Positions 1 through 9,730 of a stretch of 64,000 nucleotides of DNA are shown piece after piece. The first letter of the stretch is position 1, and each line of letters starts with the position of its first letter. The position numbers were made by a program, and so were the translations under genes. This DNA comes from Chytridium lagenaria (lineage: Eukaryota; Chytridiomycota; Chytridiomycetes; Chytridiales; Chytridiaceae). The notes beneath the pieces are model-generated. The model saw only the letters and a list, made by a program, of their open reading frames with translations. It had not been told where the DNA came from and did no database searches. The DNA is taken from positions 55,299 to 119,298 of the forward strand of contig JAHLKC010000128.1 in assembly GCA_025449115.1 (NCBI GenBank), in the 5' to 3' direction.

Positions 1-128
1 ACCTCCTTCAATATCAGCTCAACCGCCACCGCCAAATCTTCTCCTTCAAGCGATTGGTACACCGACGCCAGATGTTCCTCGAAGAGCCTGTGCAGGTCGA
101 GCTCAAGGCCTGTGGCGTGTTTTATCAT
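1..128 (-). CDS. N-terminus of a second RBR-type ubiquitin ligase, cut by window edge
   Basis: Reading the minus strand from an ATG at 128 gives about 42 residues that align without gaps to the N-terminus of the RBR ligase encoded at 557-2053. Shared words include EEHLA, the exact string SLEGEDLA and a closing LLKE/ILKE. The DNA is also clearly related: both copies have the 'ctccttcaagcgat' stretch. This is therefore the 5' end of a tandem paralogue lying on the same strand, with the rest beyond the left edge. No catalytic domain is visible, so the function is inferred only from the neighbour. The start could lie further upstream, but this ATG sits close to the corresponding start of the paralogue. 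Confidence 0.6.
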   Translation of the reverse strand, partial: MIKHATGLELDLHRLFEEHLASVYQSLEGEDLAVAVELILKE

Positions 129-556
129 ACCGCCCGTGTTTTTGCTTGAATTCAACAACTCTAAGTGGCACGGTTTGCTATTCTAAAGAAAACAAAAGCC
201 AGGATATTCTTTCTTCTAGTGAATCCCTTTCACGTTTGAAGCACAAAAAAAAAACAACAAAAAAAAGCCGAGAATGAATCAAGCTCTGGAGGTCTGTGCG
301 TGCATTTGATTACAATGAGGACGTGTCAGTTCTCTTCTGTGAAGTTGTGTTGATAATTGGAATAATGTGGAATAAAGGAACTACTCGTTTTGGATATACT
401 CGTATCAACTTTGAGTCTGAACAAGAGACCTTTTTCTGATGTGAAATGCGAGAGACACGACAACTTTTGTTTTTTTTTTTAAAAAAAAAGTCAAACACTC
501 TGTTGGATGCGAAAGCAAGTGGTGGGATATTATGCAACAAGAGACTCCAAACTTTA
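129..556. other. Spacer between tandem RBR genes
   Basis: This spacer holds a poly-A run near 247 and a T10/A9 tract at about 471-490. No independent gene is seen. A minus-strand frame entering from about 570 reads as a plausible continuation of the upstream RBR RING2 domain (a Cys-containing RCDKVWS word) before drifting into low complexity. Part of this stretch may therefore be frame-shifted coding sequence or 3' UTR of that gene. Confidence 0.4.
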
Positions 557-2053
557 TCACACCGCGTAATTGACCGCGTAATTGAAGCTATTCCCACAGT
601 GACACTCCATCTCATTACACCCCCCATCCTTTTCAACGAAAAACTTGCAACTTGGACACCTCTTCCATCCACTACTAACAACCTTTGCCAAACTCTCCAC
701 GTCCTCCCTCCCAAAGTTCCCTTCCAGCCTCTGCATCTCCCTCCGAAATTGCTCGCAAGTCAACGACCCGTGACTGAGTTCATGACATCCTGCGCAAAGC
801 GTGACGCCACATTGATGACACTCGAGAACCTCAATATCAGACGACGGGTTGACCAAAGTCTGAATGGAAAGGATGGAGGAGGATGACGACGCGGATGCCG
901 ACAAAAGCGAGGTCATATGTGCGATGGAATCAGAACGCGGATGCACTGATCCCGATGACGTGTCAACAACAGACCTCAGCAGATCTCTTGTCCCCACATT
1001 AACCGGTATCCACCCTAAACACCTTCCCACGTCTCCATCATCATCCTCCGTCTCCCCCTTCCCCTTCTCATCCCTCCCAGGGCATCTCACAACCCTCCCA
1101 GACGCCTCCAAAGTCCTCCCCAGCAATCTCAAAAACCATTCCTTAGCCACCTTCAATTTCGCAATATCCCGATCCAAAACCTTTGTTCGGCATCCCTTCT
1201 CGGCGCATGTAAGGGGAAACCGCGTGGAAGGGTCTTCCGCGCAGTGACGAAGCCAGCGTGCGAAGCAGGTGTGGCAGTATTCGTGAGAGCACCCAGCGAG
1301 GCGGATGCCGGTAGCGGTGCATTCCATGCCTTGTGTGTCGGAGTATGAGGTCGCGTCGGATGATGGAGATTGAGGTAGAGAAGAGGAGGTTTGGAACTGA
1401 AGGCCGACGACTGTTTCCATACAAATGCAGCAGTTTATTATGGAGATGGAGGGGAGGTTATTAGCGATATCTTCATCCGTGACGTCGTCAACGAGGCTCC
1501 TTTTTTTTTTCTTGGCGCGATGACAGAAATGAGTAGCCGACTCTTCTGTAATCATCTCATCCTCTGACTCTTCATTATCATCCCACTCCTGCTCCTGGTC
1601 ATTTAAATATTCATCATACCAGTCATGCTCCTCAGCACTCAAGCTTTCAACCTCCTCATCCTCTGAGACTTGTTCCTGGACCTCAATATCCTCCTCCTCT
1701 TCCTCCTCCACCTCATCATCCTCTGAGACTTGTTCCTGGACCTCACTATCCTCGTCCTCTTCCTCCTCCACCTCCTCAACCACTCGCACTCGCGCGCGAA
1801 TCGTAAACGTTTGTCCACCCCCATCTCCACTCTCCTGCAAATTCCTCGCCATCTCCTCATCCATCCGAATTCTCCTCACCTCCACTCTCATCTGCGCCAC
1901 CTCCTTCAACAACATTTGAATCGCGGCCGCCAAATCCTCTCCTTCAAGCGATCGGTACATCAGCGCAAGGTGCTCTTCGTAATGTCTGTATAGGTCCAAT
2001 GCGCCGTTGGCGTGTATTGTCGAGCGGTGTTGTTTTCGCCTACGTTCAATCAT
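557..2053 (-). CDS. RING-between-RING (RBR) E3 ubiquitin ligase, C-terminus disrupted
   Basis: This is a 498-residue intronless reading frame starting at an ATG (MIERRRKQ). RBR ligases transfer ubiquitin through a thioester on a RING2 cysteine. From N to C there is a helical N-terminus, a strongly acidic Glu/Asp segment of about 80 residues with a 20-residue tandem repeat, then RING1 (CCICME, later CSHEYCHTC and CAEKGC). An IBR follows (ECHQC, CAGCHELSH), then RING2 (RCPSC, EKDGGCNEMEC, HCGNSF). The GGC cysteine is the expected catalytic residue. The usual FCY zinc ligand is FNY here, and the frame ends six residues later inside a 12-bp direct duplication. A one-base shift would restore RC and a following His at the expected spacing. 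The domain call is firm. Whether the protein is active, frame-shifted by error or decaying is open. Confidence 0.8.
   Translation of the reverse strand: MIERRRKQHRSTIHANGALDLYRHYEEHLALMYRSLEGEDLAAAIQMLLKEVAQMRVEVRRIRMDEEMARNLQESGDGGGQTFTIRARVRVVEEVEEEEDEDSEVQEQVSEDDEVEEEEEEDIEVQEQVSEDEEVESLSAEEHDWYDEYLNDQEQEWDDNEESEDEMITEESATHFCHRAKKKKRSLVDDVTDEDIANNLPSISIINCCICMETVVGLQFQTSSSLPQSPSSDATSYSDTQGMECTATGIRLAGCSHEYCHTCFARWLRHCAEDPSTRFPLTCAEKGCRTKVLDRDIAKLKVAKEWFLRLLGRTLEASGRVVRCPGRDEKGKGETEDDDGDVGRCLGWIPVNVGTRDLLRSVVDTSSGSVHPRSDSIAHMTSLLSASASSSSSILSIQTLVNPSSDIEVLECHQCGVTLCAGCHELSHGSLTCEQFRREMQRLEGNFGREDVESLAKVVSSGWKRCPSCKFFVEKDGGCNEMECHCGNSFNYAVNYAV
1651..1770 (-). repeat. Two-unit 60-bp tandem repeat coding for acidic segment
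   Basis: Units 1651-1710 and 1711-1770 are nearly identical and in frame. They encode two copies of an EVQEQVSEDxEVEEEEEE-like acidic block in the RBR ligase. The exact 60-bp period keeps the reading frame, so unit number could vary without breaking the protein. Confidence 0.8.
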
Positions 2054-2679
2054 GGCAACTACGTTTTTAGAAAGTATCTACAAAAGCTTTCCGGGGTTTT
2101 CCTCACTTCTTTCTTTCTTCCTTTCGTTTTTCCGGCTTTTTTTTTGTCTCCTACCGGGGAACAAAGCGCGTATAGCGTCAGTGATTTACAAGAGGCAACG
2201 GAAAAGAAGGCTAAACCAGAGAATAAAGACGGTTTGAGCAATGAAAAAAAGGGAGCTGGACGCAAGTCAGAGAAAAGGTACTCGTCCACAAACGAAAACA
2301 CAACTTTAATGTTCTCCAGACACCCTACGAATTATAGGATCACCCCATCTAATACATTCTGTTCGGGAAGAGATGCTTTACATTAGTCATATTACTTTAT
2401 TATTTCAACTATCTTCGATAAGCAGCCAAACAAAGGAACAGAGAATACAAGAAGAATAAAGACACCAACACTTTCAGAACCCAGCATTTTCCCAGATAAC
2501 ACGCTCAAATTTCGTATGCCGCAAAGCAGTCATCTTTATAGCTCTTTAATCGCAACGACAAGCAACCCAATCCCAATAAAAAAACACATTAAGAAAACAA
2601 AGAGAGATCTGTCCACATCATGCAAATAAATCAGGAAATACCAGCAAACACCGCATTCCCCTTTCTCGTCTTCAAAATC
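2054..2679. other. Intergenic, no gene seen
   Basis: Short A/T runs and no convincing reading frame on either strand. It is presumably the promoter of the RBR gene at its left end and the 3' flank of the small minus-strand gene at its right end. Confidence 0.4.
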
Positions 2680-3084
2680 TCACAAAATCACATCCCCAGG
2701 CATCTCGTCCTCGACAAAATTAACGTACTTCCATTTCGCTAGCTTCGCTTTACATTCACGCGCCAACGTTGCCGCCGGCATGTCTATGAAGCGTGACTTT
2801 CTCAAATGCGCAATAGATGTGACGTGTTGAGCGTTCGGACGGGTCGCGGTAGGGTCTTTCGAGGAACCGAGCCGAACGGTACTACGTTGATCTCTCAGAA
2901 ACAGCTCTACGGCAAGAGGAGTATCGTTGTTCCAAAGCTTGAGATCTTTGGAAACCCCGCCCGCCTCACTCATCGCTACACTCTGCAGCTCAACACCCAA
3001 CCTTTCCCCGTCGCAACCAAGTCGTCCTTCTCCTCCTCCTTCTGCTTTGATCCCTCCCGTCTCGACATTTTCCACTGTTTGCAT
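2680..3084 (-). CDS. Hypothetical protein, 134 residues
   Basis: I do not recognise this protein. The frame starts at an ATG (MQTVENVE) and ends at TGA. Its composition is ordinary rather than low-complexity: a Gly/Glu-rich first third, then a balanced stretch with KDLKLWNNDTPLAVE and a basic/aromatic end (LAKWKYVNFVEDEMPGD). The third-codon-position pattern looks coding, and no competing frame on the opposite strand is better. No signal peptide or membrane segment is seen. It could be the last exon of a longer gene, since an open frame continues a little upstream without an ATG. Confidence 0.4.
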   Translation of the reverse strand: MQTVENVETGGIKAEGGGEGRLGCDGERLGVELQSVAMSEAGGVSKDLKLWNNDTPLAVELFLRDQRSTVRLGSSKDPTATRPNAQHVTSIAHLRKSRFIDMPAATLARECKAKLAKWKYVNFVEDEMPGDVIL

Positions 3085-5314
3085 GCTCAGACCAACTGAT
3101 GAAATGTTCAACGATGGAATAGTGTTCTATTTTCACTTTTATTATTTCTGTATACGTTTTCGTCATCGTCTCCCATTGCTAACCAAGTTCAAACTGTGCC
3201 TCCTCCGAAAGGGTGATCTCATTTAAAAGACTGAACCCAAAAGTTTGTTGAAGCAGTCAATGCTCGTTTTAACTATGAAAGCAGGTGACGACCATGATAC
3301 ACCCGTCTTCGTAACCAACTAATTCACACGACCATCCGTTACATCCATCCTTCCCCACCCTGTCTTTAAACCCCACACGCTTACTTATGCTCCCTGTCTT
3401 GCTAACCCCCCAAACAGCGCCTTCTTAAAAACACACCCAAATCCCATCTTCCTTGGTACAATCCACACCTCCGCCAAGTCTCCTACACAACCAATACTTT
3501 CCCCGTCTTGAAAGCGGCAACGATGGGCGGCACAGTGCATATTTTCCGTTACGATGGTTCCATATTCTTTTTTTTATAAAAAAAGCCTCTCATCACGCAT
3601 GGTCCTATATTTTTCCTTTTTTTTTCCCTTTATTTTTGCCTTTATATAGTGTGTTGGAGGATTAAACTTTACGGACTTTTCCGGACTTGCCCCATAATAG
3701 AAATCATGTTTGAAACAAGAGGAAGCAAAGGGGATGGATCCGCAATTCTAATTATTTTTATTTTATGGCGTCACACAAATGTGTCCATACCCTCGGCGCC
3801 TCTTGTTTCCACGTGGGAATGTTAGCATTCAGTCTGACAACTTGAGGAGAATAAATAAATAATAAAAGTAAATTTACCAATTTTGGCTGAGAAAATACGA
3901 GACACGGCTAATGATCATCATCTGCATCATCCATCATCCGTCTCAGAATAAAAATAAATTAAATTAAATTAAATTAAAAAAGGGATAAAAAAAAATAAAA
4001 GGAAAAAAACAAAAAGAAAAAAAAGAAAAAAACAGAGCCAAAACAAAAAGTCATATTTAATAAACGTTTCAGAATTATATGATTTCAGTTCAAATAATAA
4101 ATGTATAAAATTTAAACTTGGTTGTGAAATGGTTGTTTTCCTCAACTTTAACCTATTCGTTTCTATGAGGGAAACTTACCGAGTGAGGCGTCCAAGTTGC
4201 GATCATCTCGTTTCAAAAACAATGAGATGAGGATTAAGGGGGGATATACGCCCAATATGTAAGGAATAAACATCGTATCCAACGATCTCTCAAACCCACA
4301 AGAAATAAGCTTCAAGTGTAAACAAAGTAATCAAAAAAAAAGACTTCCAGTTATTAATGGGCATATAATAATGGGTTTCAATAAGACATACACGGACAGA
4401 GAGGAATGAAGGGGGGGCAAAGTGGAGATGGAGATGGGAGGGAAGGGAACGCAACACTCTGAATCAACGGAAGCCAACGAAAAAAAAGAAGAAATAATCA
4501 GGGGGAAATAAAGCGACAAAGATAAGAAGGAGCTATGGTTTGGATGCCAGATATCATATGCATCATAAGATGAAAGAGAAAAAGAAAAGGATAACCAACA
4601 TGATACCAAAAAAAAAGAAACAAGAAATAGAAGAAAAAGAAAAGGAGATAACTAGAATAAAAACAAACACCCATCATCAAAAAAAAAAATTAACAACATA
4701 GTCCCAACCACACACAATAAAGCCCCACCATCACAACCACCACAACATCATCTTCCAAACTAAAACAATAAACAAAAAAAAGGAATAGATAAAAGCAAAC
4801 ACCACGAAAACACGCTAAACATTTAAGACGTGAACAATGTAGAAGAGAAAAAAAATCACGCCGAATAAATGTTCGCTAATAGAGCGCAATCCAAAGGCAG
4901 CTCATACAATGTCTAAATATAAAAAAGGAAAAAAGAGCGATAAGATAAAAACAAGATATATCATGAGAAAAAAAGGGGTTTCTGTCCCGCAGACGAGAAT
5001 AGAGGAAGGGTTTGGAATGCAAGTTTTGCTAAAGAAGAGAGGAAGAAACAAACAAGGGGGAAGACAAACACACCCAGACAGATAGAAATGCAATGCAAGA
5101 GAATAATAGAATGCCAGGCTTTTTCAAACGCACGCACATCAAATGAATGGAAGAAGGGGAAAAATACGCACACTAGTGATGATATGTTATGGTGGGGGTT
5201 ATAACCTCTCAAATGATAATAAAGGATCGAAAAATAACAGGGATAGGAAATAAGATGGGTTCGGGGAATATAGGGAAAAGCATAAGGCAAGACACGGAAG
5301 AGGAAGAATTGTTT
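3085..5314. other. Long A-rich spacer, no gene supported
   Basis: About 2.2 kb without a supportable gene. From about 3900 to 5260 the plus strand is strongly purine-rich (runs of A with AAAG/GAAAA), including a short (AAATT)n run near 3956-3978. Minus-strand frames here are Phe/Ser/Leu-rich artefacts of this bias. It may contain the 3' UTR of the SFP1-like gene. Confidence 0.5.
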
Positions 5315-7293
5315 TTAAACAGCCTCAGGTCCCAGTAGCGCAGCATGAGCATGCTCAATATGATACTACAGTGACAAGAAAGAAAGGGAATCAGCATCAA
5401 GCATACAATAAAAGTTAACGACGCGCAAACGATGAAAATACACACCTTGAGCCCATTCAAATTCTTGTACCTCTTCCCACACTCTGGCACAGTGCAAAGG
5501 TACGGCTTCTGGATAATGTTGTTGATCTCTGGGTCGCCAGTGTCCTCCGCGTGTCCATGAAGCACATGGTACTTCAACCCTCCAGGGTTCTTGTAAGCCT
5601 TCCCACAGCCATCAACCTTACACCTGTAAGGCCTGTCACCACCAGCGCCAGAGTTGGCAGTCACCGCGGACGACTTCGAGGCAGCTGCCGCATGTCCATC
5701 ATCAGAAGCCTCTTCCTCCTGACCAGTGGACATGAAAAACGAAGCTCCCATTGCGGCGGCGGCGGCAGCGGTAGCTTGTGCAGCCGATAGGCCACTCGTT
5801 GGTGCAGGCGAAGTCGACCCAGACCTCGCCGTCAAAGATGGAGCAGGCGACGCCGTGCGGGTAGAAGCCGACGACGACGAGCACCGAGAGCTTGCAGATG
5901 ACTTAATGAGGGGCGGCGGAGACGGTGAGTTGGTAGACGAGGCGTTGGAGGCTGCAGATGAAGAGCGGGGAGGTTGAGCGAGATGGGGCGGCGCGACAAG
6001 ATGCTGGAATTGAGGTGGCAATGGAGCTCCAGTAGGAACCAAAAACATCATCATACCCTCGGTACCAGGAGGTGGGAAAATGCCTGGAGGCGGGTGGTTG
6101 AGACCGAGAGCATTATGAAGGCTCGACACGAGAGGCCCAAAGAGCTGGTCGACAGTGGGCGGAACAACACCGTTGGGGAGACCAATGGGCGCGGGCGTCA
6201 TCATGGGCTTTGAAGGCGCAGGAGCAACAACAATAGGGACAGCGACGGGAGCGGGTGCAGAGTTGGTAGAGGCAGCGGTGGAAGCGTTGACAGCGGGAGT
6301 GGGGGTCACAGCGCGAGTGCTAGAGTTGGAATTTCTACGAGGAGTGCTGGCATCGCTGGGGACGGGAGACTCGTTGCGCCTTAGGTTAAGTGGAGAACGA
6401 AGTTGCGGCTTGGAGGTAGCAACAGGCTCGTCGTCAGCCTCAATGTCCACATCGTCCGTCTCCATGTCTACCGAGCCTTGAGCATTGTCTGAGTTGCTAA
6501 AAGGAGAAACAGGGGCGGGAGGTGAGGTCCTACTGGTATCACGGAACCGTTGCGGGGATGCGGTGCGTGATGTGGACGCACTGGTGCTCTCAAAAAGAGA
6601 GGAGGAGCGTCCAAATCCAACACCGGATGATGAGTTTACGCGACTCACGGCGGGTGAATTTGATGATGAAGAGCCTGGGCGCCGGCGGTTGACAAGAGAG
6701 AGATCGTAAGGATTCGCGGTTGACACGGGGGTGGAGTTTGAACGAGACGGGTGCGAGGGTCTGACGGACGAGAAAATGTCTTGAATGGAAATGGCGGTGG
6801 GTTGCTGCTGTTGCTGTTTTTGTTGCTGTTGCTGGAAATGAGATGGAGAGGTTGATGCAGACTGAGTCCCGCCGACGGCCTGCAAAGAGGCCGCAAGCTG
6901 CGTCCTCAAGAAAGCCATATCATCATCCTCGGCATCCTCAAGCTGCATCGCATTGCCACCAAACCCAAGAACAAGGGCATCAGCAGTACCAAGCCCAAGA
7001 CCTGGAAGAATGTCATCCATATCCATACCATCTTCATCCATGAAATGAATAGGAAGGTCATCATTGTCGCCATTTCCACTATCATCGTCATCATCATCAT
7101 CATCTTCAAACTCAGATGCTTGAACGTGACACTCTTCAATGTGCTGCAAAAGGTCGTGAAGGTTGTCAAGAACAAATCCACAGCAGTTAAAGTCTTTGCA
7201 GTATTGGTCCTCAAGCATAGCAAACTGCGCCAGGTCGCGCGATGGGCGAAGGAAGAACATGTGGAGACCTAGGAGCAAGATGGAATGCCACAT
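5315..7293 (-). CDS. SFP1: SFP1-like C2H2 zinc-finger transcription factor
   Basis: A nuclear DNA-binding protein of the fungal SFP1 family, whose known members control ribosome-protein genes and cell size. Two exons are clear: 7293-5446 (616 codons) and 5365-5315 (17 codons with stop). They are joined by an 80-nt intron (donor GTGTGT, acceptor TGTAG) that splits the last finger between GLK and YHIEHAH. The first finger is atypical, with Cys pair FCC-like spacing (YCKDFNCCGF) and HIEECH. Finger 2 is CKVDGCGKAYKNPGGLKYHVLHGH and finger 3 CTVPECGKRYKNLNGLK plus YHIEHAH. Between fingers 1 and 2 lie an Asp run, a Gln run and a long Ser/Pro/Ala-rich stretch. No frame break is needed in 632 codons. 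The start is uncertain: a TTGCTCCTAG acceptor lies just inside the chosen ATG, so an upstream exon (see 7840-8438) is likely. Confidence 0.85.
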
Positions 7294-7839
7294 TGCTAAT
7301 GATAAAAGTGGGGGAAAAGGAGAAAGAGATGCAGAACGAATTTGGTTAGAGGCAAAGTTTTTGTTTGTGGGAGATGGGTGGGATGAGATCAGCAGGGAAA
7401 CAGTTGGTGAGCAGCAAAAGGATGGATGGGGGTTCAGTTGGTTGGTCGGTGCTGGGAGATGGGATAGGGAAATGGGTCCGTTGGGCAAAGGTTGGAAGAA
7501 ATAGATGATAAAATTTTCAAGCATCCAGGGTTATTTTGGCAAAGGAACAGAGAGAGGAGGAAAAGCAAAAAAAAGAAGGGCAAGTTGTGTAAAAACAAGC
7601 AAAAGGGGGCGCTGGTGCTGGCTTCACCCAATGACGATGATAGCACCGTCAACCCAAAGTGCTTGTGTGGTGGTTGCAATGGTGGTTGGCATATGTACAG
7701 CATTTTCGAAATGCGTGTACAAAATGACAAAAAAGAGGGGGGGGAGAGAGAGTGAACTATAGAATGGCTGACATGCATGCTGTAACATCCCATTGAACGC
7801 GAACAACGGAAGATCGACTAACTAAGATGATGAATGTAC

Positions 7840-8438
7840 TCACTCTAAGAATGTATCTCTCCATGATGATTTCCCGAGTGACCTGCTCAAAGACATGGCA
7901 ATGGCCGAAGAGGAGGATGATGAGGTAGCCATTCCACCCTTAGTGGTGATAGACCGCGAGAAAGAGCCAATGATGGCCATGGCCTTGCGATAAGAGCTGC
8001 TGAGGGGGTTGGCGGAGGATGGCGGGGTGTTGCTGCTAATGTTGTTGCTGCTGTTGTTGGACGTGTGACGACTGCTGTTGTTGGTAATGATATTGGGGGG
8101 CATGGCGTGAATGGATGAGGAGGAGGATGAGGAGATCTTGAGCGAGATGGGAGCTGAAGGGCTGTGTCGTGTGCTGTTGCTGCTTAAGGTGGAGGATTGA
8201 GCTGCTTGCTGTTGGTGTAATTGCTGTTGCTGTTGTTGATGTTGGTTGTTCATTGCAGCGTTCTGCCAAATGTTCAAGTGCTGCTGTTGTTGTTGTTGTT
8301 GTTGCTGCTGCTGGTGTTGTAGGTAAGAAGCAGAAAAGGATGTTGTTGATGCTGTTAATGTTGTTGGAGAGGATGCGGAAGTTGAAGAAGTGGAGGTGGT
8401 GGAGGTGGGGGGCAGTGGAAACGGGGGGTAGATGCAAT
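7840..8438 (-). CDS. Possible 5' exon of the SFP1-like gene, poly-Gln/Ser-rich
   Basis: An open minus-strand frame with Pro/Thr/Ser-rich sequence, a run of about twelve Gln, a second Gln run, a long Asn/Ser stretch, and a non-repetitive core SYRKAMAIIGSFSRS. It stops immediately after a textbook donor (TTAGA followed by GTGAGT), so it behaves like an exon rather than a terminal frame. I infer it is the N-terminal exon of the SFP1-like gene 0.5 kb downstream. The phase to the obvious acceptor at about 7265 is off by one, which may be another single-base error. It could instead be an independent low-complexity frame. Confidence 0.35.
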
Positions 8439-9730
8439 GATAGCATCATTTATACGGAGAGGCAGAAAGTGAGTAGTAGAGTTGGAGCAGGCTCTAGAGA
8501 GGACGGTAATCGTTACTGTTGATGGGAGGATGCAATGTATGAACTCGTTCAAGTTCTCAAGGTTGTATGTGTGGTAGAGATGTTCGAGGTCTATTCTGGC
8601 AAGAGAGAGCAGCAAGTCCAAAAACCAAAAGTAAAAAGATGGGGGGGGAGGGATGGGAAGGAATATCTTTTTTGAATAATTAAAATTTTTAATTTATAAA
8701 ATTTATTTAATAAGTAATTATTATTTTATTTATTTATTTATTTATTTATTGATGTTGGGCAAGATGTTACTCAAAATATTTAATTATAATTATTTTATCT
8801 ACCTAATAATATATAATATTAATATATATAAATAATGAAGGAATGAAGTAATTGAGAAGTAATTAGTAAAAATTAATAATATTAATAATATTTATTCATT
8901 ATTATTGTAGGGCTTCCTTTTCTCAAACTCTCAACATTCTCTGTCTGTAGTACAAACTAAGTATACTTGCTTATTACCTGTGTATCTATTATGCTAATAT
9001 ATTTATTTATTATAATAATGTAATTAATAAATAATAATATAATAATAATATCCACACACACACACTCATTGGCATGAGGGAGAAAAGAAGAGAAGGAGAA
9101 GGAGAGAGAGAAATGAGAGAGAGCGAGAAAGAGGTTGCACAGTACATAAGAAAGAATAATAGTTATTTGGATCTCTGAGGTGTGTACTACATGTGTATGA
9201 CGCTCACTCTGTGCTACCTTTAATAATACTCGTCTACTTTTTTATATATACTCAAGAGTGTCCGCCCGCTTTGTTATAAATAAATTAAATAAATAATAAA
9301 TATAAATAATAAATATATATTAATAATAATAGTCTGACGTTTATAATAAGTCCTTGTTTACAAATATCCAATAATATATCCCCATAATAAATAATATCCT
9401 GCCGTGTCGATCATTTTCTTTATTCTTTACTGTCATCACAATCCTTTTCTCTTTGTTAGACACAAAACATATATATGGAGATGGGCTAGAACATCATACA
9501 AAAGACAGACAACTTGATTTCTGTTTAAAAGTGACAGGTGTTTGTTTTTATCCCTTAGAAATAAAACACACAAATATCCATATAAAGTAATAAGAGAATA
9601 ATATAATAATAATTTCACCTACATATTAAAAAAGAAAAAAGGTACAACAATGACAAAAAAACCAAAGGAATAAATGAATGACATCAAGTAATGGAAACAG
9701 CATCCACACCCCCTTCTCTTTTTTCTTATG
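8439..9730. other. AT-rich intergenic spacer with simple repeats
   Basis: Dominated by TTTATTTATT and AATAAT motifs (8660-9420), a short (CA)n near 9052 and a GA-rich tract at 9077-9136. No gene is seen. The base composition shifts sharply at both borders. Confidence 0.6.

Noticed and set aside
864..1247. Plus-strand frame opposite the RBR gene
   Set aside because: It mirrors the RING1/IBR coding sequence; codon usage and motifs belong to the minus strand.
3900..5290. Phe/Ser/Leu-rich minus-strand frames of 60-110 residues
   Set aside because: They are by-products of the purine-rich plus strand; no conserved words, no splice logic and overlapping open frames.
8169..8522. Plus-strand Val/Ala/Leu-rich frame
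   Set aside because: It is the antisense of CAG/CAA-type repeats encoding poly-Gln on the minus strand.
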